Assembly: GCA_029856125.1 (NCBI GenBank)
Contig: JAHQWJ010000032.1
Span: 1 to 48,297, forward strand
DNA: 48,297 nt
Reading direction: 5' to 3'
Source: Promethearchaeia archaeon
GTDB taxonomy: Archaea; Asgardarchaeota; Lokiarchaeia; Sigyniarchaeales; SOKP01
Shown here: one piece after another, positions 10,061-17,402 of the stretch
How the letters are laid out: each line of letters opens with the position of its first letter
Position numbering within the stretch: the stretch's first letter is position 1
Notes under the pieces: generated by a model
What the model was told of the DNA's origin: nothing
Database searches by the model: none
The model's input: the letters and a program-made list of their open reading frames with translations, nothing else
Program-made: the position numbers and the translations under genes

Positions 10061-10804
10061 ATTGTTTCTAAAAATGAAAAAGAAAAAAAGGATTATTATT
10101 CGGGTAAGAAAAGAATATCTGTCTATATTTCAGACGAAGTAGAAAAAGAATGGCAGGATTTTATAAAAAAAAATAAGATATCATCAATTTCTAAATTAAT
10201 TAGAGAAGGTATAAATTATTATATCGAAGAAAAATCGAACTTGATTAGCCGAGATTTATCTGTTTTTACTCATTCCTTAAAAGAAAGATTTACGATAATT
10301 AAAGGAAATCTGCAGTTAATTATAGAAAAATATCAAAAGGAGCTCAATAATGATGTCCTAGTAATTATAAATCATTTGCTAGACGAAATTAAGCATTTCG
10401 AAGAGAGATTTATTTTCAGATTAGAAAAACATGATGAGGCAACTGCTGATTATGATATTTTATTGATTGAAGATGATTTGTCTACTATTGAATTAATAAC
10501 CAATATTTTTGAAGCAAAAGGGTATACCAGCAAAGGTGTCATAACAGGTGCCAAAGGATTGGAAGAGTTGAACTTCAACCCTCCCAAATTAATTTTACTG
10601 GATATAATTTTACCTGATGTTAGCGGGTTTACGATCTGTAAAAAAATAAAAACAAATGAAAAATTCCGAGATATACCTGTCATCTATTTAACCGCTGTTC
10701 CAAAGAATCAAGTAAATGAGAAAATGAAAGAAACTAAAGCTGATGGATACATATTAAAACCCTTTGATCTTGCTGACTTTGAATTCGTGTTTCAATATCT
10801 ATAA
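10061..10804 (+). CDS. RHH DNA-binding / DHp-like / receiver-domain regulator, 5' end ambiguous
   Basis: The frame stays open upstream of the TTG at 10241, back to 10058. That upstream part encodes a clear ribbon-helix-helix (CopG/MetJ-like) segment: strand KRISVYIS then helices EVEKEWQDFIKKN and SISKLIREGINYY. A helical segment follows with an HisKA/DHp-like line, THSLKERFTIIKG (His codon 10271-10273), then a receiver domain with the acidic pair IEDD, phosphoacceptor Asp in LLDIILPD (codon 10601-10603), Thr in YLTAV and Lys in ILKPF. No ATP-binding kinase domain is present. No ATG, GTG or TTG precedes the RHH in frame: the in-frame candidate after the GGTG is ATT (10061). One extra A in the A7 run at 10083-10089 would instead join a real ATG at 10074 to the RHH frame. 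Probably a phosphorylation-controlled transcription regulator. Confidence 0.75.
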   Translation: MVSKNEKEKKDYYSGKKRISVYISDEVEKEWQDFIKKNKISSISKLIREGINYYIEEKSNLISRDLSVFTHSLKERFTIIKGNLQLIIEKYQKELNNDVLVIINHLLDEIKHFEERFIFRLEKHDEATADYDILLIEDDLSTIELITNIFEAKGYTSKGVITGAKGLEELNFNPPKLILLDIILPDVSGFTICKKIKTNEKFRDIPVIYLTAVPKNQVNEKMKETKADGYILKPFDLADFEFVFQYL

Positions 10805-10901
10805 AATTTCCTTAACTGTGTTATTTCATTTTGTTATCGGCAAACTAAACTAGAACGTCGAACCTTTGATTCTCCCCTCTGATTTTAAATCTTTCGCCAT
10901 T

Positions 10902-12440
10902 TTAGAATATTTGATTTAAGCAACTAATAACTTGTTTTTCTTCTAAAGCTAAGTAATTTTGTTTCATTACAGAGACATAGAATTTGCGATCCTTAGGGTT
11001 AAAATACCTATATCCAAACTTATTCCAAGTTGCCCCTCTATTTAATGGTGCTATTAATGTTAATTGGTTTTTTAGAATTGTAGTCAAGAAAATTGGAATT
11101 TCTTCGTTACTCGTGCGTTTTAAGACGTTCAATAATACATCTTCACTAATTTCACTCCAAGAATCTTTGAATTGTAAGCAGAAACGTTTAATATCGATCT
11201 TATTAGTAACAAGTAATTCAGCTATTGCTTTAATCGCTACATCATTAGGATTTAGTTCTTGATTTAAAGCATTAGATAGAAGTACGCTTGGCAAAGGAGA
11301 AGGAAAATCTTTTTTTTGTGGTAAGGAATATTCAGGTAAAAGCTTGAGCTGATTTAAGCCCATAATATTTCTAACATCACTAATAGTTCCCCCAGTATCA
11401 AAAAATCGTTTATTAATAATATATTTTATAAGCTTTTGAGCGTGAATATCTCCAAAATAGGGGTAATCTGAAGCATAAAGGAGGTATTCCGACCAATCTC
11501 GGTTATCCACTCTTTTCTTATCTTGTGACTTGAACCATTTTCGGAAATCCTCAAAGAAATTCCCAGCTCCCTCACCATGAAGCATAGATAAGTCTGCATA
11601 GGTATTGGGTTGAACTAAAGCGTTATATACTTCATAATCACCAATATTCCCTTGAGCAAAATGAGCGATAATTACTTTAAAATGAGGTAATAAGGCTGGA
11701 TTTTGTTGACTTATAACTGAACGCGTTGATTTAATTAATTCTGCGATGTCTAGAATGGAACCTCTCCCCCGAGTATCAAAAATCACGGGTAAAGAATGCT
11801 TAGCAGCCTCAACTAAAACGTTTAAAGGTTTTCCTGATTTGATATCATCAATCCATCTTTCAGAACGAGGGTGGAGCTTTAATCCTCGGAGTCCTAATTC
11901 TTGTCGAGCGTAACCTACTTCGTTTACTGCTTTTTCTCCTTCCATTGGATCGCAACGCGCGTACCCAATCAATTTCATGGAAAAAGGAAAGCGAGTAGTA
12001 AATCGAGAAACATTGATATTACTGGCTCGATATCGAGCTTCTGGATGTTTATCCCTAAAGACATCCTGAAAAGGAAAAACAACACCTTGGTCGATAAAAG
12101 AATAAAATTTCGATTTTACTTTTAAGTCAGAATGTCTTTTCCCTAACGATTCTAAAGCAATATAAAGATTATCTGTAAAGGGGTATTGATTGAACTCCCA
12201 TCTAATCTTTGCGTGTTTCCCATCTAATTTTGTTGAAAACGATTGTTCTCCCGTAGTATCCCAATCGGTCTTTATTCGACCCTGAACATTGCCCCAAAAA
12301 TCGAATGTTCCCGTGCCCGGCGCTAAAGGATTCATCATGGTTGCTCCGTCGACATCTTCTCCTAAGTGTGAATGAGAATCGATTACAAATATATTTTCCG
12401 CTCGAGTTTTTCCATCTTGCTCAATTATCGCAGTTAGCAT
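10902..12440 (-). CDS. Metal-dependent hydrolase of the amidohydrolase superfamily
   Basis: 512 residues. Motifs of the TIM-barrel amidohydrolase (Amidohydro_2-type) fold are visible in order: the metal-binding HxH in IDSHSHLG near the N-terminus, a Lys in GLKLHP mid-barrel, His in IIAHFAQGN, and the C-terminal catalytic or metal Asp in ASDYPYF. About 120 C-terminal residues after the barrel are extra and mostly helical. It is the last gene of a three-gene minus-strand run, 42 bp after the GCS2-like ligase. The pairing of an amide- or peptide-forming ligase with a hydrolase suggests turnover of an amide compound; the substrate cannot be told from sequence. Confidence 0.8.
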   Translation of the reverse strand: MLTAIIEQDGKTRAENIFVIDSHSHLGEDVDGATMMNPLAPGTGTFDFWGNVQGRIKTDWDTTGEQSFSTKLDGKHAKIRWEFNQYPFTDNLYIALESLGKRHSDLKVKSKFYSFIDQGVVFPFQDVFRDKHPEARYRASNINVSRFTTRFPFSMKLIGYARCDPMEGEKAVNEVGYARQELGLRGLKLHPRSERWIDDIKSGKPLNVLVEAAKHSLPVIFDTRGRGSILDIAELIKSTRSVISQQNPALLPHFKVIIAHFAQGNIGDYEVYNALVQPNTYADLSMLHGEGAGNFFEDFRKWFKSQDKKRVDNRDWSEYLLYASDYPYFGDIHAQKLIKYIINKRFFDTGGTISDVRNIMGLNQLKLLPEYSLPQKKDFPSPLPSVLLSNALNQELNPNDVAIKAIAELLVTNKIDIKRFCLQFKDSWSEISEDVLLNVLKRTSNEEIPIFLTTILKNQLTLIAPLNRGATWNKFGYRYFNPKDRKFYVSVMKQNYLALEEKQVISCLNQIF

Positions 12441-12482
12441 AGTATTTCATATCAACTTTTTTTTTTATTTTTTTGGTAAAAG

Positions 12483-14171
12483 TTATTCTCTCATTTCTTT
12501 TGGAAGCGATAAAACTCCTGTTAATGGGTTATTTAATGGGTCTTGACAATATTCAATCGTGAAGTAAATTAAATCGTTTAAAATATTAGGATTTTCGTTA
12601 TTATCTAACTTATACTGATAGAGGCTTAACTGATATTCTGCTTCAGTTATTGGAGGTTCAGCATAGCTTACATTTCCAAAAACTGACTGAAGGATAGGTT
12701 TCAGAAACGGAGAATAGAGAAAACCAAGTTCTTTTAGGACATCCTTCAAATAGAAAAACATTCTTTGGCAAGCTTGCATCATGTATCTAACTGGTTGGTT
12801 TTCAGGACCCAGATATTGCTCAGCAAATTCAGGATCATACTGTGCGAGGTGCTCTCGCGTAAGGTTCTGGGGGCGAAATAGGGAAATTAATCCTCGTTCA
12901 ATTGCTGTTTTTCTGTTATAAGCTATTGTCTCACTTCCCGCATCTGGTATCCAAACTTCTTGTTCTAACAACTTTCGAGCCTTATAGCACATAGCTTGCA
13001 AAATAAGAGCTATCCCAATTCTTCGGCATATTGATATTTGCGCGTCTGATATACGAATCTCTATCGTGTTCCAATCTGTGTAGGGAAAAACATCTTGGAA
13101 TCGTCCATCTTCCAGGCTTGCTTTTTGGATAACTTGAAGGAAATAATTCATTGTATCTTCGTCGTATGATGTGATATAAGGAATATAGTGCTTAGGGTCG
13201 TTGTTACTCAACATTGTGGTATTATTTTTTAACCTTAAAGAGCGAACGCAGTTAGGAGCGGTAATTCTATTGTTAACTATTTTAACAACATCTGTTGGTT
13301 GGTTATTTAGAATAGGTGAATTACAAGTAAGGGCAATAATGTGTGGAATAAAATTCCTTATCATACAATAAGCTTGGACTTTTTCTAAATCTGTTTTGAA
13401 CGATCCAATGTGGCTGTGATCCGCCTGAGTCAGTCCCCGCATATATTCTTTAGCAGCGGGATTTATGGCAGAGGCAATTATATGTAAATCGTTAGGCAAG
13501 GTTGTTTTGGCCAATAAAAATAATGTGCTTGCCCAGTAAGCTAGTTCTTCAGCATATTCGCATGGGGGTGTTACCAGCTCTAGTATATAAGTCACAGCAG
13601 TTACATTCCCGTCTCGAGCAAATGTATCTATATCTACTTCAGCTCCATTGGGTAATTGATATTTAATATCCATAGCAAATCCTTTTTCTATGTCGTCTCT
13701 ACCCCAAGGGCGAGCCAGTACTTTTTGCCTTATATAGTCAGGAACAGGTAAGAAATCCTCTCGGCCTTCATATAAAATTTGATCCATGATCCTAATTGCG
13801 TCTTTCACGATTTCTTTCATTCGGAAAACCATCTCATCTCCAGGTGGATATTCACCCGCGTCATTTGCTATAATGAGTTCCATTTCTATACCATGAGTAA
13901 ATGGAAGAGGAGTCCAATGTTCTATATCTGCTAAAATCTCTCCCCATGACCTTTCTGGAATCAACACTTCTCTATAATCAGTTCCAAGAAATAATTGATC
14001 AGTAGATCTATCTATAGAGTTGCCTAGACTCACTCCAAAAGGAAGTTCACCAACAGAAGTCGCTTTAGATTTATGCTTTTTTCCAGAATCTTGACCCATC
14101 ATTTGAGAGAAATTATTATTATTTCCATCGCTAGATCCTTTCTTCTTCTTCTTTTTCTTATCTTTTGCCAT
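12483..14171 (-). CDS. GCS2-family carboxylate-amine ligase (glutamate-cysteine ligase-like)
   Basis: 562 residues, longer than typical YbdK/GCS2 proteins (~370). An N-terminal tail of ~45 residues is very lysine-rich and low complexity. The catalytic domain starts near residue 90 with the ATP-grasp-like glutamate motif GIEMELI; then come DTFARDGN, LELVTPPCEY (the substrate-loop Glu-containing strand), HSHIGSF, NSPI and the C-terminal IEIRISD strand, all in family order. Members couple ATP hydrolysis to joining a carboxylate (often Glu) to an amine. It lies 28 bp downstream of the 628-residue protein gene and 42 bp upstream of the amidohydrolase, so an operon is likely. True glutathione synthesis is not implied. 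Confidence 0.8.
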   Translation of the reverse strand: MAKDKKKKKKKGSSDGNNNNFSQMMGQDSGKKHKSKATSVGELPFGVSLGNSIDRSTDQLFLGTDYREVLIPERSWGEILADIEHWTPLPFTHGIEMELIIANDAGEYPPGDEMVFRMKEIVKDAIRIMDQILYEGREDFLPVPDYIRQKVLARPWGRDDIEKGFAMDIKYQLPNGAEVDIDTFARDGNVTAVTYILELVTPPCEYAEELAYWASTLFLLAKTTLPNDLHIIASAINPAAKEYMRGLTQADHSHIGSFKTDLEKVQAYCMIRNFIPHIIALTCNSPILNNQPTDVVKIVNNRITAPNCVRSLRLKNNTTMLSNNDPKHYIPYITSYDEDTMNYFLQVIQKASLEDGRFQDVFPYTDWNTIEIRISDAQISICRRIGIALILQAMCYKARKLLEQEVWIPDAGSETIAYNRKTAIERGLISLFRPQNLTREHLAQYDPEFAEQYLGPENQPVRYMMQACQRMFFYLKDVLKELGFLYSPFLKPILQSVFGNVSYAEPPITEAEYQLSLYQYKLDNNENPNILNDLIYFTIEYCQDPLNNPLTGVLSLPKEMRE

Positions 14172-14199
14172 AAATTAGGTCACATTTTCTATAATTAAA

Positions 14200-16086
14200 T
14201 TAAGTTAATGATTGAATTAAATTTTTAAATATATTATAATCGTTGATAAATTCATAGGAAAGCACCAAATTAACTATTTTAAAGTGGTTTCCGTAAAAAA
14301 TACTTGTTAAGGTATCAACCGTTTTTCCACCCTTAAAGAGATCATCGTCTATTATCACATTAACGCTATCTTTAAGATTACTTATTATCTTCGATTTAAT
14401 ACCATTCAAATCTTCTGAAATGGACGATAATATAACAGTGGGTTTTCCTAAATACGGTATGAAGTCTAAATTAAAAATTCTTACTTGATTTGTTATTCTT
14501 TCAGGTTGAACAAATCTTTTTAATGTATGTTGAATGATCCTTACTTCCTCTTCGTCGTGATCGCTTATAGAAGGATAGATATAATAAGCAATGGATTTAT
14601 CGGAATTGTACGCTAACTCCGAGTAAACTCTATCGATTAAAGGGAAAATACTAAAATCATAACTGAATAAAGAAATGAGGGCGATATTAAAATTAAAATT
14701 GCCTGCAAGGGCGTTATTACTTACATTTCCTCCAACGAGAGAAAAAGTTTCTATCTCATTTGATATTTTAGATGTATATGTATTCATTACATAGAATTGA
14801 GAAAATTGTCCAATAGGTTCTACTTTAGATTTTTTTTCTTCAACAATCTCATAGAGTTCATTGAAAAGATCCTTTGTGATGTTTTCTCTAAGCTCTTCTG
14901 AGCTTATGTCTCCGATTAGGCTATCCGCTGTTTCCGGACAATCTAATTCAGCCAATAAACAAATGGTTTCTTTAAAATATCCGTAAGCAGGATTGTTATA
15001 TTTGCGTTCTGATAATATTATCTTATTTGAGTTTAGAATAATCTGAATGATTTGTTTTAATATGGCGAGAATCAAGTCGTCCTTCTTTTCTTCATGGATC
15101 TTTTTTATAATATTGAATAAAACTTTGATTTTAAGAATCTCATCTTCAATTTGCTCTACAAGCTTAAGAGCGATAGATGTTTCTTTTTTAAGAGAAGAAT
15201 AAAGCATATCGAGTACTATTTTTTCCCTTACCGTTGGCTCTTCAATTAGGGAGAGAATATTGGGAATTTTATCTGGATTAACATTAATATGATCAAAGGC
15301 TATGTTTTTTATTATCTGATTTTTTTTTTTAAAATCTTTTAAATTTTCAATTATCTCTAAGCTCTCATCCAAATTTCTAGAAGCGTTAGCCCTAATTAGG
15401 GCATCGTGTAGTTCTATCCTTTCTTTCTCCACAGAAATCTTTAGTGCAGTTTCAAGAGCTTTTACAAATTCACCATTAGAAATATAAGATTTTGCAAGCA
15501 TTTTAAGCTTGTCATCAATTTTCCCGCGAACTAATTGAGCATTGGGTCTTAGCAGGCCACTACTGGAGGATGAATCGTTGGGTTGTTGTTCAACAGCTAT
15601 TTTAAATAACTCTTTAAGTTGGTTCTCAACATTCTTAGTGTTATTTTTAATAGATGGAGAAATATAATCGTTGATATTAAATATATCACTTTCAATGGGT
15701 TGAAGAAATTGTTTATTCTTCAAAATTGAGTTGATTTTGCTCGTAGAGATAGTTTTTCTTATATGTTGAGCCTTCTCGACATACTCTACTAGTTTCATCC
15801 AATATGCATTGATTGTCAGTTTCCCAAAACCGTCTCTTACAGGCGTTAACATTAAATTTATCGTTTTAGCTTCGCTCGGAGCAAATTTAACCTCGTCTTT
15901 AAATTCGCTTGGTTTGACATCGATCTCGAGATTTTCGCCCTCAAAAACGAACTTAAAGTGTTCGTCTTTGTTAGATTGATTAACGATTTCAAGGGAAATA
16001 GGATTTTCAACATCAGGTAGTAATAGATTTTGAGGGAATTTTTTCACGCTTATCGAAATAATGTGATCGGGTTCCTGAGTAGACAT
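14200..16086 (-). CDS. Uncharacterised protein: Ig-like N-terminus, helical repeats, alpha/beta C-terminus
   Basis: 628 residues, no signal peptide or membrane helix. About residues 1-115 are beta-rich and resemble an Ig-like/ASPM-SPD-2-Hydin-type domain (NPISLEIVNQ, APSEAKTINLMLTP). About 170-400 is a string of ~30-35-residue helical hairpins (ALETALKIS, ALKLVEQIEDEILKIK), HEAT- or TPR-like. The C-terminal ~230 residues are alpha/beta and include VIIDDDLFKGGKTVDTL, which superficially recalls the PRPP-binding loop of phosphoribosyltransferases (acidic pair then Gly-Gly-Lys-Thr), but the match is short. It heads the operon with the GCS2 ligase and the amidohydrolase. Function unknown. Confidence 0.75.
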   Translation of the reverse strand: MSTQEPDHIISISVKKFPQNLLLPDVENPISLEIVNQSNKDEHFKFVFEGENLEIDVKPSEFKDEVKFAPSEAKTINLMLTPVRDGFGKLTINAYWMKLVEYVEKAQHIRKTISTSKINSILKNKQFLQPIESDIFNINDYISPSIKNNTKNVENQLKELFKIAVEQQPNDSSSSSGLLRPNAQLVRGKIDDKLKMLAKSYISNGEFVKALETALKISVEKERIELHDALIRANASRNLDESLEIIENLKDFKKKNQIIKNIAFDHINVNPDKIPNILSLIEEPTVREKIVLDMLYSSLKKETSIALKLVEQIEDEILKIKVLFNIIKKIHEEKKDDLILAILKQIIQIILNSNKIILSERKYNNPAYGYFKETICLLAELDCPETADSLIGDISSEELRENITKDLFNELYEIVEEKKSKVEPIGQFSQFYVMNTYTSKISNEIETFSLVGGNVSNNALAGNFNFNIALISLFSYDFSIFPLIDRVYSELAYNSDKSIAYYIYPSISDHDEEEVRIIQHTLKRFVQPERITNQVRIFNLDFIPYLGKPTVILSSISEDLNGIKSKIISNLKDSVNVIIDDDLFKGGKTVDTLTSIFYGNHFKIVNLVLSYEFINDYNIFKNLIQSLT

Positions 16087-16163
16087 AATTGAAAGGATAT
16101 GTTGTATTAATGTTATAATAAATTTCGCAAAACTGATATTTTTTACGGTTTAATTGGAATGTC

Positions 16164-16187
16164 AATGAAGTGATGAACTGCTTCATT
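16164..16187. repeat. Short inverted repeat between two minus-strand genes
   Basis: The arms AATGAAG and CTTCATT (7 bp) flank a 10-nt loop. It lies in the gap between the uppS stop and the start of the 628-residue protein gene. It could form a weak RNA hairpin (3' end processing or termination of uppS) or be an operator for the downstream operon. Sequence symmetry is the only evidence. Confidence 0.35.
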
Positions 16188-16245
16188 ATCTTAATACCAT
16201 CAATATAAAACTTATTGATTTTAAATATTTACTAAAGAAAAAAGA

Positions 16246-17001
16246 TTACTTCCCCTTTCTTCTAACTCTATTACAAAAATCTTTTATATCTTCTATAACC
16301 ATCTCCTTCGTATAATCAGGCCATAAATCTGCTCTAAACTTGAATTCTGCATAAGATGCGTCCCATAATAAAAATCCCGAAATTCTTGCACCATCGTCCA
16401 TTCCCGTTCGTATGATATAATCTACTTCAGGAAAATTTCTAGTATAAAGGTGGTTTTTAATCATTTCTTTATTAATATCTTCTTCCTTTACGCCATTCTT
16501 AATAATATTTTTTACTGCGTCTACGATCTCTTCTTGTCCATCGTACATTATGCATAAATTAATGAAATTTTTATCGTTATCTTTTGTAAAATCAATCAAC
16601 TCTTTAATTTTATTTCTAACTTCGTCTGGTAATAAATGAATACGCCCGATTACGTTAAAGTTGACTTTTTCTTCTTTAACAGTCGCCTCTTTTACGACCG
16701 CATCAACAGCATCCAAAATAATTCCAAAAATATACTTAATCTCCACTTCGCTTCTTTTTCTTAAGTTCTCAAGTGACAAAGCGTAGATGCTTAAATAATG
16801 TATACCTGCTTCAAAAAAATCAAAAAGCCTCTCTTTTAAATTTTGGTACCCAATAAGATGACCAACATTAGTCCCAAGCAGGTTTTTTACTGCCCAACGG
16901 CGGTTTCCGTTTAAAAGTAGAAAATACTTCTAATTTCCGTCCAAAATTAAACCAACATGTTTGGGCAATTTTTTTTCTGCTATTCCTTTTAATTCTTCCA
17001 A
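16246..17001 (-). CDS. uppS: cis-prenyltransferase (polyprenyl diphosphate synthase) interrupted by a 30-nt in-frame insert
   Basis: Read across the insert, the frame gives a normal ~241-residue cis-prenyltransferase from TTG 17001: KHVGLILDGN | RRWAVKNLL, then GHLIGYQNLKE, YALSLENLRKR, and the C-terminal block IIRTGMDDGARISGFLLWDASYAEF and LWPDY. These are the family's catalytic Asp loop, substrate-binding and RxSxE-equivalent regions, all intact. Between DGN and RRW lie ten extra codons beginning with UAG (16930-16932). An initiation-only reading from TTG 16779 yields 177 residues lacking the catalytic Asp and cannot be a working enzyme. The enzyme elongates FPP/GGPP with IPP to the polyprenyl glycan carrier. 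It is divergent from the mevalonate operon and has its own TATA box. The start is uncertain (no ATG in frame). It could be a fresh pseudogene. Confidence 0.75.
16904..16940 (-). other. Hairpin insert with flanking 7-mer direct repeats, possible translational bypass element
   Basis: On the coding (minus) strand the 7-mer ACGGAAA (16940-16934) is followed by a 23-nt imperfect palindrome (16933-16911) and the same ACGGAAA (16910-16904). The palindrome folds into a 9-bp stem with one G.U pair and a 5-nt UUUUC loop, and it begins with the in-frame UAG. Repeat spacing is exactly 30 nt, so skipping from GGA-AAU to GGA-AAC restores DGN-RRW without a frameshift. I could not arrange it as a canonical bulge-helix-bulge intron, because GAAA would have to pair with GAAA. 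Matched takeoff/landing codons, an adjacent UAG and a hairpin are the features described for T4 gene 60 and yeast mitochondrial byps. Confidence 0.6.
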
Positions 17002-17040
17002 AATGTCATAACTCTTAAAGAGATTTTTACGATGAAGACT

Positions 17041-17056
17041 GATTATATATTTATAA
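17041..17056 (-). promoter_or_regulatory. TATA box for uppS
   Basis: On the minus strand the tract reads TTATAAATATATAATC, a strong archaeal TATA element. Transcription would start about 25 nt downstream, near 17020-17025, leaving a leader of about 20 nt before the TTG at 17001. This supports that start over any position further upstream. Confidence 0.5.
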
Positions 17057-17282
17057 TTATTGTGAATCCCATATTATAATTTTGATTTCTATGTAGAATT
17101 GTCAGTATATTAGGTATCTTTCTTATAATCTGTTTTTACGAATAATAATTAGAAATTTTAAGAGGAGAAATACTATAAAAATCTATTCTAAAAGCTGAAC
17201 CATATTAATCCGAGTATGAACTGTTGAAAGTAGTAAACAAAGAGGAATTTTTAAATAAACACCTACTTTTCATCAATAATAT

Positions 17283-17359
17283 TTAACTAGAAAAATGTTT
17301 AACTAAATAGTTGAAAAAAAAAATTATAAATACCAACGGTTAAACTTTAATTGGTTAAC
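17283..17359 (+). promoter_or_regulatory. Mevalonate-operon promoter with GTTTAAC half-sites
   Basis: An A-run followed by ATTATAAATA (17323-17332) is a good BRE/TATA pair for the operon starting at 17403. It is bracketed by an inverted pair, GTTTAAC (17297-17303) and GTTAAAC (17339-17345). Further related copies are TTTAAC (17283-17288) and GGTTAAC (17353-17359). Repeats placed around a TATA box are typical of repressor operators, which suggests feedback control of isoprenoid synthesis. Binding is inferred only. AGGAG near 17389 is the Shine-Dalgarno. Confidence 0.5.
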
Positions 17360-17402
17360 AGTTTACACCAATAGAATATTTTTTGATTAGGAGAGCGTTT
17401 GT

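Noticed and set aside
10241..10804. Receiver protein starting at TTG 10241
   Set aside because: The frame continues upstream into a well-formed ribbon-helix-helix domain, and a Shine-Dalgarno lies before 10061, not before 10241.
12483..14171. Genuine glutathione-type glutamate-cysteine ligase
   Set aside because: GCS2 homologues have diverse substrates and no glutathione synthetase partner is present; only the family-level call is supported.
16246..16779. uppS as a complete 177-residue protein starting at TTG 16779
   Set aside because: It lacks the catalytic Asp and the pyrophosphate-binding Arg block, which are encoded in the same frame just upstream.
16930..16932. UAG in uppS as pyrrolysine or other amber read-through
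   Set aside because: Read-through would insert ten residues into the catalytic DGN-RRW loop. TAG also serves as the plain stop of mvaA (20416-20418) and of the ubiD-like gene.
16904..16940. Archaeal bulge-helix-bulge intron in uppS mRNA
   Set aside because: With the visible 9-bp stem as intron helix, the 4-bp central helix would need GAAA to pair with GAAA. An unusual fold is not excluded, but the canonical motif is absent.
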